This document shows, piece by piece, positions 8,514-16,566 of a stretch of 64,000 nucleotides of DNA. The notes beneath the pieces are model-generated. The model made no database searches, was not told where the DNA came from, and saw nothing but the letters and a program-made list of their open reading frames with translations. Made by a program: the position numbers and the translations under genes. The stretch lies in the NCBI GenBank assembly GCA_049323755.1, contig JBMOPE010000040.1, positions 67,457 to 131,456 on the forward strand, written 5' to 3'. This DNA comes from BRHc4a sp049323755 (GTDB lineage Bacteria; Bacillota; Desulfotomaculia; Desulfotomaculales; Desulfocucumaceae). How positions within the stretch are numbered: position 1 is the stretch's first letter; each line of letters starts with the position of its first letter.

Positions 8514-9812
8514 TTATAATTCCCTCTTGTCAACTACCCTCTTTGCCTTGCCCTCACTGCGTGGAATGGTTTTGGGCTCCACCAGCTTTACCCTGGCGGA
8601 AATTCCCAGCACACTGGCAATCCGGTTCTTTAGCCTGCCCTCAACCTCTTCAAGCTGGCGAACCTTGTCACTGAACCACTTCTCGGACAGCTCCACCCAT
8701 ATTTCAAGATCATCCAGATTACCCCTTCTGTCCACCACCAGAAGGTAATGGGGCTCGGTTTCACCAAATTCAAGAAGAATGCTCTCAACCTGCGACGGGA
8801 ACACATTAACTCCCCTGATAATCAGCATATCGTCGGTACGTCCCGTAACCCGCCGCATCCTCACATGGGTACGGCCACAGGAGCACGGCTCCTCGGTAAG
8901 AACTGTTATGTCCCTGGTGCGATACCTGATGATGGGGAAAGCCTCCTTGGTAAGTGAGGTAAATACCAACTCCCCCTGCTGTCCAAAGGGAAGGGGCTCT
9001 CCGGTTTCAGGATCGATAACCTCCGCCAGGAAATGGTCCTCAAAAATATGCATCCCCTCCTGGGCAGGGCATTCCATTGAAACACCGGGCCCGAGAACCT
9101 CGCTAAGGCCGTATATGTCGTAAGCCTTAATATCAAGTTTTTCCTCCAGCTGTTTTCTCATACGCTCGGACCAGGGCTCGGCTCCAAATACCCCCGCCTT
9201 TAGAGGGAGCTTTTTAAAGTCAAGGCCTGTATTTTCACCTTCTTCAGCCAGGTAGAGGGCATATGAAGGCGTGCAGGTCAGCACCGTTGACCCGAAATCC
9301 TGCATGAGCATAAGCTGTCTTCCGGTATTGCCTCCAGAAATAGGCACCACTGTGGCGCCAACCTTTTCGGCTCCATAGTGAACCCCCATGCCCCCGGTAA
9401 AAAGGCCGTAGCCATAACCGTTCTGAACGACATCCCCCTTTGTTGTCCCAACCATGGTCAGCGCACGGGCCATAAGTGTTGCCCAGGTATTGATATCATT
9501 CAGGGTATAGCCCACAACCGTAGGTTTTCCCGTGGTGCCTGAGGAGGCGTGGACGCGCACCACATCATCCAGGGGTACTGCAAAAAGCCCAAAAGGATAA
9601 TTATCCCGCAGGTCTTGCTTCACCGTAAAGGGGAGTTTCTTTACATCATCAAGTGATTTTATATCCGAGGGCTTTACTCCCCGCTCATCCATGGTCTTTT
9701 TATAAAAGGGCACTTTTTCATATACCCTGTTAAGTGTTGTCTTAAGCCTTTCAAGCTGGAGTTCCCGGAGTTTTTCCCGAGGCATGGTCTCAAATTCGCG
9801 GTCCCAGTACAT
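8514..9812 (-). CDS. paaK: Phenylacetate-CoA ligase
   Basis: 432 residues, the usual length. Adenylate-forming enzyme that activates phenylacetate (or a related aryl acid) to its CoA thioester. Visible: N-terminal LKTTLNRVYEKVPFYKK, P-loop-like HASSGTTGKPTVVGYT, mid-domain YDIYGLSEVLGPGVSMEC, and C-terminal GRTDDMLIIRGVNVFPSQVE with a late catalytic Lys region (PRSEGKAKRVVDKR). ATG start preceded by AAGGAG. In anaerobes it works in degradation of aromatic amino acids together with ferredoxin-dependent oxidoreductases; none is visible here. Confidence 0.95.
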   Translation of the reverse strand: MYWDREFETMPREKLRELQLERLKTTLNRVYEKVPFYKKTMDERGVKPSDIKSLDDVKKLPFTVKQDLRDNYPFGLFAVPLDDVVRVHASSGTTGKPTVVGYTLNDINTWATLMARALTMVGTTKGDVVQNGYGYGLFTGGMGVHYGAEKVGATVVPISGGNTGRQLMLMQDFGSTVLTCTPSYALYLAEEGENTGLDFKKLPLKAGVFGAEPWSERMRKQLEEKLDIKAYDIYGLSEVLGPGVSMECPAQEGMHIFEDHFLAEVIDPETGEPLPFGQQGELVFTSLTKEAFPIIRYRTRDITVLTEEPCSCGRTHVRMRRVTGRTDDMLIIRGVNVFPSQVESILLEFGETEPHYLLVVDRRGNLDDLEIWVELSEKWFSDKVRQLEEVEGRLKNRIASVLGISARVKLVEPKTIPRSEGKAKRVVDKREL

Positions 9813-9890
9813 AACATACTCCTTTCACGTTAACTACATGTTTGAAATATAAATATTTTCAACATTATGTATTAGAATCCTTCAACAGTT

Positions 9891-11252
9891 TTAAATTACT
9901 TCGACTCCTGAGTTACCTTTCAGTTCCAAATCCAGGTAGCTTCTGCCTGTGATGTCCCTTCCCCTTTTATCAAAGGCTATGCCGGGTATTATGAACAGTT
10001 CGGCCTCATCTTTCAATTCCTCTATAACTTCCACCATATCTCCCACTGTAAGTAAACCTGCGCACCCAATTGAACCACCAAAGAATTTATTTTTTACCGC
10101 CACAGGTTTTATCTCAGGGCTTTGCTCAGTCAGTTTTTCCAAACCAAGCTTAATTGACTGAAATCCCAGTTCGGAGGTCAGAACAACAGACCTTTTTACC
10201 CTTCTTCGCCTCGCTGCCCGCTCAATTTCAGAAATAATAACGGGATCAATATCATAGTCAAAAACAAGGCCGGAAGCCTGCCCCCTATCTTTTGTTATCA
10301 AAAAAGATTGCCTCTTTCCAGACCTCAGCACCTCAATAACAGGGTTTGCCCCGGCCAGAATTCTTTTAAAGGCGTCTACTCTGGATTTTGCCGTCACACC
10401 GTCAATCTTTTCAATAATATCCCCTGTCCTGACGCCAATCCTCCATGCCGGAGAACTGCCAATTACTCCCGCCACCTCAGCCTTCAGGTGGCTGATTACT
10501 GGAGGCTCCACAGTAACAGGAATATTAATCTCCTGCCTTATATTTTCTGCAAAAGAGTACAGACCAGCCCTTATGTTTTCCGGCACCATCAGATCAGGAG
10601 GCGCCAGAGCAGTGTGGCCGGGCAAAAAAACCCTTACAGTTACAGCTCCGTAATTATCAAAATACCTGATAGTCCGCGAAAGGTCACCCCATCCGGTTAA
10701 ATTGGGCACCGCCACAATGCTGCCATGGAAGGGCACAGACCATTTTTGAAGTAACACAGGGGCCCCTACTGCAACTGCGGCCCTGGCATCATTCATTAGC
10801 TGCTTTCTCACCGAAATATCCGAGCTGTTTAGCGAAAGGTAAATTGTTATATTGTCAAGGGAGGCAAGGAACCTTACCATATTGTCATCCAGCATGTTGC
10901 CGTTAGTTGTCAAACGAATGGGCGTGCCGGGCATTTTCTTTTTTATCAGCAAAAGTATGTCTCTAATTTGTGGATGAATAAAGGGCTCCCCCTCCATAAG
11001 CCTGGTTACGGACTCACCTATAACCACCGGTTTACCCGGATCCATCAGGGACACCGCCTGCTCGGCCAAATCCATTGAAATAGCTGGGATTCTGTATGTT
11101 TCAACCTCCGGGGGATTCTGACGGTGGCTACAAAACTTGCACCATACGTTGCAGGTCGAATTCAGAGGCAATATGTTGGATTCCGCTGCGTTTTCCATCA
11201 AAAGCGCATTAGTTTCAGCATTCGACAGTATTCGCCGAACAATTTCACCCAC
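9891..11252 (-). CDS. Radical SAM protein with internal PDZ-like domain and DUF512-like C-terminus
   Basis: 453 residues. The radical SAM cluster motif is C34-x3-C38-x2-C41 (CNVWCKFC) with following TIM-barrel strands (RLTTNGNMLDD). Residues ~255-320 look like a PDZ domain (GSSPAWRIGVRTGDIIEKIDG). The C-terminus (FFGGSIGCAGLLTVGDM, then LFIIPGIAFDKRG) resembles the end of DUF512 proteins, in which the PDZ part is normally N-terminal. The substrate is unknown. It stands alone on the strand; the 215-base upstream region is AT-rich and carries two perfect DnaA boxes. Confidence 0.75.
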   Translation of the reverse strand: MGEIVRRILSNAETNALLMENAAESNILPLNSTCNVWCKFCSHRQNPPEVETYRIPAISMDLAEQAVSLMDPGKPVVIGESVTRLMEGEPFIHPQIRDILLLIKKKMPGTPIRLTTNGNMLDDNMVRFLASLDNITIYLSLNSSDISVRKQLMNDARAAVAVGAPVLLQKWSVPFHGSIVAVPNLTGWGDLSRTIRYFDNYGAVTVRVFLPGHTALAPPDLMVPENIRAGLYSFAENIRQEINIPVTVEPPVISHLKAEVAGVIGSSPAWRIGVRTGDIIEKIDGVTAKSRVDAFKRILAGANPVIEVLRSGKRQSFLITKDRGQASGLVFDYDIDPVIISEIERAARRRRVKRSVVLTSELGFQSIKLGLEKLTEQSPEIKPVAVKNKFFGGSIGCAGLLTVGDMVEVIEELKDEAELFIIPGIAFDKRGRDITGRSYLDLELKGNSGVEVI

Positions 11253-11287
11253 AGAAATAATCCCCTTAAGTCAAGTTATTAACAGAC

Positions 11288-11305
11288 TTATCCACATTAT
11301 CCACA
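11288..11305. promoter_or_regulatory. Two abutting DnaA-box 9-mers
   Basis: TTATCCACA occurs twice back to back (11288-11296 and 11297-11305), both exact matches to the DnaA box consensus. They lie about 36 bases upstream of the radical SAM gene. The AT-rich stretch up to 11468 also has GTTAA at 11420, 11443, 11453 and 11462. Binding is not proven. Confidence 0.5.
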
Positions 11306-11468
11306 GAATTTGTGTTCATCCCTCCAGCGCAGCAGGGTTGAACCACCAGCACGAACAGCATCAGAATCTATATAAAATAAGGCTTTCAGGCAAAATAACA
11401 TATATTACCAATATAAAATGTTAAAAATTACCTGTTGATAATGTTAAATTGCGTTAACACAGTTAATT

Positions 11469-12500
11469 TTACAAATTGTTTAACATTTCATCATTATCCA
11501 TCTCAAGCCCTGGCACCGCATTCAGCGTAAGATCAGCAAAGTCTCCCCTCAGATATTTATAATAGGCGGCGCAGGCGATCATAGCGGCATTATCTGTACA
11601 CAGCACTCCGGGCGGGTATACCAGATTCAAGCCGTGTTTTTCCGACGCACCGGCCATTTCTTTTCTGAGTAGCCGGTTGGCCGCAACTCCGCCTGCCAGA
11701 AGAACTGTCCTTGCACGGTACCTTTTTGCGGCCTCCATTGTTTTATTTACAAGCACGTCAACCACCGCCTGCTGAAAGCTGGCTGCCAGGTCAGCGTGGT
11801 TTACTTCCTCGCCCCTCTGCCGGGACCGGTGAAGAAAATTGATGACTGCAGATTTTAGGCCGCTAAAGCTGAAGTCAAGGCTGCCCTCCTCCAGGTAAGC
11901 CCGGGGAAGAGATATGGCTGAGCCGGCACCATCAGCAGCAAGCTTGTCTACAAGAGGACCTCCCGGATACCCCAGGCCCATAGTCCTGGCCACCTTGTCA
12001 AAGGCTTCCCCGGCGGCGTCATCCCTGGTCCTGCCCACTACACTGTAGTTTCCATGCCCCTCAATCACCACCAGGTCAGTGTGTCCCCCGCTGACTACAA
12101 GACAGACAAGGGGGAATACCAGGGCCGGGTCAACCAGAAAATTGGCGTATATATGCCCCTCCAGGTGGTTTACCGCAATAAGAGGTATGCCCTGTGCATA
12201 CGAAATAGCCTTTGCGGCTGACACTCCCACCAGGAGCGCCCCAACAAGGCCCGGCCCATATGTAACCGCCACCGCGTCCAGAGTGTTAAAGTTATGGCCT
12301 GCTACATCCAGGGCCTCCCTGATAACCCCGTTGATAAGCTCCAGGTGCTTCCTGGAGGCAACTTCAGGAACAACCCCCCCGAATTTTTTATGGACATCTA
12401 TCTGGGAAGAAATAATATTTGACAATATTTCTACCCCATCCCTTACCACTGCAACAGAGGTCTCGTCACACGATGTTTCAACAGCCATAATTATAGTCAT
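11469..12500 (-). CDS. tsaD: tRNA N6-adenosine threonylcarbamoyltransferase
   Basis: 343 residues, typical length for TsaD/Gcp. Transfers threonylcarbamoyl to A37 of ANN-decoding tRNAs together with TsaB/TsaE. Motifs: N-terminal ETSCDETSVAVV, the metal-binding HLEGH, VSGGHTDLV, and the C-terminal DNAAMIACAAYYKYL. Its partners TsaB and TsaE are not in the window. The ATG start has a weak GGTGATTAAAT upstream. Confidence 0.97.
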   Translation of the reverse strand: MTIIMAVETSCDETSVAVVRDGVEILSNIISSQIDVHKKFGGVVPEVASRKHLELINGVIREALDVAGHNFNTLDAVAVTYGPGLVGALLVGVSAAKAISYAQGIPLIAVNHLEGHIYANFLVDPALVFPLVCLVVSGGHTDLVVIEGHGNYSVVGRTRDDAAGEAFDKVARTMGLGYPGGPLVDKLAADGAGSAISLPRAYLEEGSLDFSFSGLKSAVINFLHRSRQRGEEVNHADLAASFQQAVVDVLVNKTMEAAKRYRARTVLLAGGVAANRLLRKEMAGASEKHGLNLVYPPGVLCTDNAAMIACAAYYKYLRGDFADLTLNAVPGLEMDNDEMLNNL

Positions 12501-12627
12501 ATTTAATCACCCGATACGTTTTTCATCAGTAAAATACCATTATTATACCACAGTTGGCAACTGAGATACTCGGGGAAGAGTATAGTGGACAGATTATAGA
12601 GCCTCTATCAAGAAGAATGAAAAATCA

Positions 12628-12823
12628 GGGTCTTTTTTAAGCCACAGAGGGCACAGAGGACACAGAGGACACAGAGGTTTTCAACCCTGCTTATATGCTT
12701 TAAATTTTTTTACTGAAATAAAAATATAGACAGCTTAAAGGTGTTCCAATTATCTACATCATCCTTCAGAGTAGCTCTTTTAAGCAAATTCTCTATGACC
12801 TCTGTGGCTAATAAAATCTTTAA
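12628..12823. repeat. Short inverted-repeat element, CACAGAGG family, copy A
   Basis: The tsaD-sirtuin gap (12501-12866) holds no gene but this ~196-bp element. The left end is TTTTTTAAGCCACAGAGG with tandem (CACAGAGGA) units; the right end is GACCTCTGTGGCTAATAAAATC. The ends are complementary. Copy B at 13657-13841 shares the ends and parts of the interior (CCCTGCTT, GCTTTAA/GCTAAA, AATTCTCT), in the same orientation. Confidence 0.75.
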
Positions 12824-12866
12824 AATCATCTATTCTTCTATCTCCTGCCCCTTTAATGTCCTGTTG

Positions 12867-13622
12867 CTATACCAGCCCCAGTCCCAAGGCGGAAAGCAAA
12901 TCCCCGAATACCTTACCGAGGGATTCGTTGATAACCAGGTCAGCCCTTTCATCCCAGGGGGTGGGATCACGGTTAATAATTGCCAGTCTTCGGGCCAGAT
13001 TAGAAAGACCTGCCACCGGGTGCACCTGTAGGCTGCTGCCAGCCACAATCAAAAGCTGGCACCCTGTAAGGGCTTTTTCGGCCCTGAAATAGTCTACGCT
13101 CATGCGATCCTCAAACAGCACCACATCAGGTCTAAGGACACCAAGGCACTGATTGCACAGGGGCGGGTTTTCTCCACCGTCATACCTGTTGTACAAAATG
13201 TCTGAGGAGTGCCTTTCACCGCACTCCATACACCGGCAGGTGCGCAGGTGGCCGTGCACCTCCCATACCCTTGCGGAACCTGCCTTTATATGAAGCCCGT
13301 CTATGTTCTGGGTGATTACCCCCACAATCAAACCCGCCTTTTCCAGGGCGGCAACAGCAAAATGGGCGTCATTGGGCTCCGCGCCTGAAATGCCTCTCCA
13401 TCTTTTAAGATTTAAATCATAAAAAGCGGCAGGGTCTCTTTTTAAAGCACTGAGGCTGGCTGTTTTAGCAGGATCCATTTTAGACCATAAACCGGTCCCC
13501 GGACTTCTGAAGTCCGGTATGCCGCTTTCAGTGCTAATACCCGCCCCGCTCAAAACAAAAGAGGGGGCACTGCTTCTTAAAAGTCCGGCCAAAGCCTCTA
13601 TTTTTTCCTCATAGTCTTTCAA
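12867..13622 (-). CDS. cobB: Sirtuin-family NAD-dependent protein deacylase
   Basis: 251 residues. NAD-binding motif GAGISTESGIPDFRSPGTGLW, catalytic-site stretch TQNIDGLHIKAGSARVWEVHGHL with the His base, and a Zn ribbon CRCMECG...CNQCLG, all in class III deacetylase order; ends with VAGSSLQVHP. It removes acyl groups from lysines, releasing nicotinamide and O-acetyl-ADP-ribose. The start is TTG at 13622 with AAAGGGGGT upstream. The nearby acuA gene encodes a lysine acetyltransferase, so the two may form an acetylation cycle on acetyl-CoA synthetase, although they are on opposite strands. Confidence 0.95.
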   Translation of the reverse strand: MKDYEEKIEALAGLLRSSAPSFVLSGAGISTESGIPDFRSPGTGLWSKMDPAKTASLSALKRDPAAFYDLNLKRWRGISGAEPNDAHFAVAALEKAGLIVGVITQNIDGLHIKAGSARVWEVHGHLRTCRCMECGERHSSDILYNRYDGGENPPLCNQCLGVLRPDVVLFEDRMSVDYFRAEKALTGCQLLIVAGSSLQVHPVAGLSNLARRLAIINRDPTPWDERADLVINESLGKVFGDLLSALGLGLV

Positions 13623-13656
13623 AAAAACAAACCCCCTTTATTAACTTGAATAAACC

Positions 13657-13841
13657 GGGTCCTTTTTAAGCCACAGATCACAGAGGACACAGAGTATTTT
13701 AGCCCTGCTTGATTGCTAAACGCCTATAATTAAACAAACATAAAATGGCTGACACAAGTTCATAAATATTGCTTTTAAGTAGTGCCTATGAGCTAATTCT
13801 CTGTGATCTCTGTGGCCTCTGTGGCTTTATAAAAATCTTTA
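13657..13841. repeat. Short inverted-repeat element, CACAGAGG family, copy B
   Basis: Ends CCTTTTTAAGCCACAGA and CTCTGTGGCTTTATAAAAATC pair with each other; interior shares blocks with copy A (TTTTAGCCCTGCTT, CTAATTCTCTGTGA). It sits directly upstream of the sirtuin gene and could affect its expression. Confidence 0.75.
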
Positions 13842-13870
13842 TTTTCAGTTTAGAAGTCAGAACTAGTATA

Positions 13871-13897
13871 AAACCGCAGCCCGGGCTGCGGTTTTAT
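13871..13897 (-). terminator. Terminator after the zinc-ribbon coiled-coil gene
   Basis: Perfect palindrome AAACCGCAGCCCGGGCTGCGGTTT followed on the minus strand by TATACTAG. It lies four bases past the stop of the 13902-14303 gene. Confidence 0.8.
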
Positions 13898-13901
13898 CTG
13901 A

Positions 13902-14303
13902 TTATTCCTCTGTAACCCTGGCCCCGCAGTATGAGCAGAACCTGCCCCCTGAGGGCAAATCCATGTTGCACTGAGGACATGCCAGTGGTTTTGGCTGCAG
14001 TCTTTCAATTTGCTTCTCCAGCGCCTTAATTTCTTCCTCCAGCCTGGCCGTGCTCTGGCACAGCCGGTCAATCTCCCCATCCATGTCGTTGGCGCCCCTG
14101 TACTTCTGGTAAACTACTGCGCCGAGCCCTGACAGGTTATTCTCCATCTCTTTCTCAAGTTTTGACAGCTCAAACTTTAACTTGGTCACTTCCAGAAGCT
14201 CTCCCGACTTCCGTGATACTTCCTTAGCCTTGTCACCCAGCTCTTTAGCCCTGTCCTGCAGTCCCTTGGCCTTTTCACCTACTTTTTGAAAAAAATCGCC
14301 CAT
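13902..14303 (-). CDS. Coiled-coil protein with C-terminal zinc ribbon, unknown function
   Basis: 133 residues. Residues ~5-100 are rich in Lys/Glu heptads (GEKAKGLQDRAKELGDKAKEV, then LEEEIKALEKQIERL), clearly coiled coil. The C-terminus is a double-CxxC ribbon: CPQCNMDL and CSYCGAR. No signal peptide. ATG start with GGAGG about nine bases upstream. Proteins of this shape are common and uncharacterised in Firmicutes; I cannot assign a role. Confidence 0.75.
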   Translation of the reverse strand: MGDFFQKVGEKAKGLQDRAKELGDKAKEVSRKSGELLEVTKLKFELSKLEKEMENNLSGLGAVVYQKYRGANDMDGEIDRLCQSTARLEEEIKALEKQIERLQPKPLACPQCNMDLPSGGRFCSYCGARVTEE

Positions 14304-14388
14304 TTTTTCACCTCCATATTTATCGACACAGCCACCTTTACCTTGTGAAAATAATAAAGGAAAAATTAATTACCCTGAAGAATACTGT

Positions 14389-14697
14389 TTATACCAGCAT
14401 GCCCTCAATTTTTTCTTTTCCGGCTGCCGAAACAATTACAGGGAAAAAGGTAACATAACCCGGCCGCAGAAAAAATCTAGGCCTGATGTTGCCTGTACTT
14501 ACCCATCCTAGATTAATAAGGTTTCTTAAAAGAATAATTGCACCGTCTTCATCGAGGTCGAGCTTTTCCATGACCCTGGGCATCATTTCTTCCGGCAAGC
14601 AGTTTGTAATTTGTAATTGATAAATTTGGCACAGGCTTTTTTTTAACCTTTGCTCATCAAAATCAAGAATTCTGCCACTCAATTTTATCACCCTCAC
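14389..14697 (-). CDS. Small protein of unknown function
   Basis: About 102 residues, no recognised domain. A helical N-terminal half (DEQRLKKSLCQIYQLQ, MPRVMEKLDLDEDGAIILLRNLINLGW) may be a winged-helix-like fold; the C-terminal half is hydrophobic-aromatic (RPRFFLRPGYVTFFPVIV). The start is GTG at 14697, or a TTG at 14682 that has a better-spaced GGGTGAGG. Upstream of the zinc-ribbon gene on the same strand; co-transcription is possible. Confidence 0.6.
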   Translation of the reverse strand: MRVIKLSGRILDFDEQRLKKSLCQIYQLQITNCLPEEMMPRVMEKLDLDEDGAIILLRNLINLGWVSTGNIRPRFFLRPGYVTFFPVIVSAAGKEKIEGMLV

Positions 14698-14810
14698 CCT
14701 TTATTCTATATTAGATCATTTTACCCATTTTTTGCACATTAATTTGAGGATGAGGCCAATGTTGGGAATAAAGCCCCAACAATTATATATATATGAGCGG
14801 GTGAGTTAAT

Positions 14811-15632
14811 TTGAGAATACTACACAGTGCCCACTGGCACACATCAGTAAGCGACTCCGGCCCGGAAAGCCTTACGGGACATACCCTCTTGCTGTCTACT
14901 GACCTGGAGTGCTCGGTATTCCTCCGGGTAAACAAGAAAACTTTTAATATTGAAAGCGCAGTGTGGAAAGTCTTCCGGTCTCCTGGCAGCCCTGTAAGCA
15001 GGGAAATAAAAAATTTTAGGGGAATTGAGGCTTACCTGGGGTCAGGACCAACACTTAAGAAGGCCGCAGCCGAGAGCGGTTCTGAAGAGGCTCTCCCACT
15101 TGTCAACGAAACAGTAAGGGGGATTATACAGGCTGAAACTTTCGTATTTAAGGAAAGAGGCTTCAATGACAGCCAGGCTTATGACCAATACTGGAACACA
15201 ATGTATGCAAACAGCTGCAGGTACTACAGCAACCTGAACAAGGTTAAGGTACGCTGGGAAGAATACATTTCCGGCCAGAACCGATTCGGCATCCTTTATA
15301 ACAAGTTTAAATGTTTCTCAGCCTATGAAAACGGCCAATTCATCGAGGCAAGGGGCCAAATGTCTGACTCCTTTCACGAAGTAAGCATAATATCCGGGAT
15401 GGATAAAGAAACAGGAGAGGTTAGAACACTTGACTGCAGACTTGTAAGAGGGCCTGATCCGGTTTGCTTCGAGGCAGGAAGCCTGGGAAAGAAACTGGTA
15501 GGAAAAAAGATTTCAGCCATGTCAAAAAAGGAGATGGCCAGAGAACTGGGAGGCGGCCAGGGATGTATTCACATCATTGACACATGGCACGACCTGGCGC
15601 GTATTTTAAAAGAAGTCCGCCAATCACTTTGA
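14811..15632 (+). CDS. DUF2889-like protein, unknown function
   Basis: 273 residues, soluble, starting at TTG behind GGGTGAG. The C-terminal part (EVSIISGMDKETGEVRTLDCRLVR, PDPVCFEA, GGGQGCIHIIDTWHDL) resembles the DUF2889 pattern, which ends in a GCTH-type motif; the N-terminal 130 residues are not recognised. A hairpin GTTGGG/CCCCAAC lies 30 bases upstream of the start. It precedes acuA on the same strand but acuA has its own promoter. Confidence 0.6.
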   Translation: MRILHSAHWHTSVSDSGPESLTGHTLLLSTDLECSVFLRVNKKTFNIESAVWKVFRSPGSPVSREIKNFRGIEAYLGSGPTLKKAAAESGSEEALPLVNETVRGIIQAETFVFKERGFNDSQAYDQYWNTMYANSCRYYSNLNKVKVRWEEYISGQNRFGILYNKFKCFSAYENGQFIEARGQMSDSFHEVSIISGMDKETGEVRTLDCRLVRGPDPVCFEAGSLGKKLVGKKISAMSKKEMARELGGGQGCIHIIDTWHDLARILKEVRQSL

Positions 15633-15693
15633 AACTAAAAGGATTACTACTATTGCTAGAATATTTTAAACTTTACCACTTGACCCCTTGCTA

Positions 15694-15722
15694 TTGTAAA
15701 AGTCTTCAAGTATCCATATAAT
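15694..15722 (+). promoter_or_regulatory. Candidate sigma-A promoter of acuA
   Basis: TTGTAA (15694-15699), 17-base spacer, TATAAT (15717-15722), 35 bases before the acuA start. The -10 is perfect, the -35 moderate. Confidence 0.6.
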
Positions 15723-15756
15723 AAGTTTATCGAATCATGGGCAAACCATATCTGAG

Positions 15757-16392
15757 ATGGTGATAGAATTGTATACCTACAAATTTGATACCCCTAAAGG
15801 CCAGGTAAATATAGAGGGTCCTGTAAGCGGAGAATACATTCAAACGCTTAATATGAACCCGAACCTGAGAAATTTCAGGCCGGCTGAAAAACAAAAAGAG
15901 GCCCTCATAAAGATAACCGGAATGCCTGAGGCCATGGTATACATTGCCAGGCATGAGAGTGAAATTATTGGATATGTCACCTTTCACGAGGCAGATGAGT
16001 ACACCCGCTGGAGTAAGCACCCCAAAGTTCTGGAGATGGGCGGTATAGAAATAAGCCCTGACTGGAGAAAGTGCAACGTGGGTGATAATCTGATGAGGGT
16101 TTCCTATTCACACCCCAAACTGGAAGATTATATAGTTATCACCATGGAATACTGCTGGCACTGGGACTTGAGAAGCAGTAACCTGGATGTATGGGAATAC
16201 CAAAAAATGCTTACCAAGCTTTTTGCGAGAGTGGGCCTTAATAAAATAGCAACCGATGACCCGGACATAATTGAACACCCGGCAAATGTCTTAATGGCAC
16301 GTATAGGTAAAAATGTTTCCAGGGACGATGTAATGAAGTTTGAGGCAATGAGATTTCTTGGGAAAATAGGTTCGGCAGTAGACTTCATGTAG
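15757..16392 (+). CDS. acuA: GNAT acetyltransferase AcuA (acetyl-CoA synthetase acetylase)
   Basis: 211 residues, strongly reminiscent of Bacillus AcuA throughout: IEGPVSGEYIQ near the start, FRPAEKQKEALIKI, the YWHWDL-type stretch (MEYCWHWDLRSSNLDVWEYQKM), and the closing ATDDPDIIEHPANVLMARIGKNVS. The GNAT acetyl-CoA-binding part is VLEMGGIEISPDWRKCNVGDNLM. In Bacillus it acetylates and inactivates AcsA. The start has a weak ribosome site; a TTG four codons in (15769) behind GGTGAT is an alternative. No acuB, acuC or acsA is in view; the sirtuin 2 kb away may do the reverse reaction. Confidence 0.9.
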   Translation: MVIELYTYKFDTPKGQVNIEGPVSGEYIQTLNMNPNLRNFRPAEKQKEALIKITGMPEAMVYIARHESEIIGYVTFHEADEYTRWSKHPKVLEMGGIEISPDWRKCNVGDNLMRVSYSHPKLEDYIVITMEYCWHWDLRSSNLDVWEYQKMLTKLFARVGLNKIATDDPDIIEHPANVLMARIGKNVSRDDVMKFEAMRFLGKIGSAVDFM

Positions 16393-16491
16393 ATAAACGC
16401 CCTAAGGGCGTTGCCGCTTTTCAAGCGGAGCTTACAGGCGCTTCTTCCCGGTCGGAATCCAGAAGTCGGAATCGAAATTCAGAATGGTTAT

Positions 16492-16517
16492 GGGCTTTTC
16501 CTAAAGCCCTTTTTTAT
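16492..16517 (+). terminator. Terminator after acuA
   Basis: GGGCTTT/AAAGCCC stem with loop TCCT, then TTTTTTATTTT. An earlier palindrome AACGCCCTAAGGGCGTT (16397-16413) has no T tract. Confidence 0.8.
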
Positions 16518-16524
16518 TTTTTAG

Positions 16525-16566
16525 TGAACCAATCCCTAATCCCCAATTCCCAATCCCCAATCCCTA
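16525..16566. repeat. Simple CCCTAATCCCCAATT-type tandem repeat
   Basis: About six imperfect 7-base units (CCCTAAT, CCCCAAT, TCCCAAT) at the 3' end of the unknown gene 16564-17130. Similar tracts occur at about 940, 36726, 40456, 48898, 53876 and 56782, always intergenic. Confidence 0.6.

Noticed and set aside
11288..11468. Chromosomal replication origin
   Set aside because: Only two DnaA boxes and no dnaA, dnaN or gidA/rnpA genes nearby.
14761..14780. GTTGGG/CCCCAAC hairpin as a terminator
   Set aside because: No T tract on either strand; it may be a leader structure of the DUF2889-like gene but there is no further evidence.
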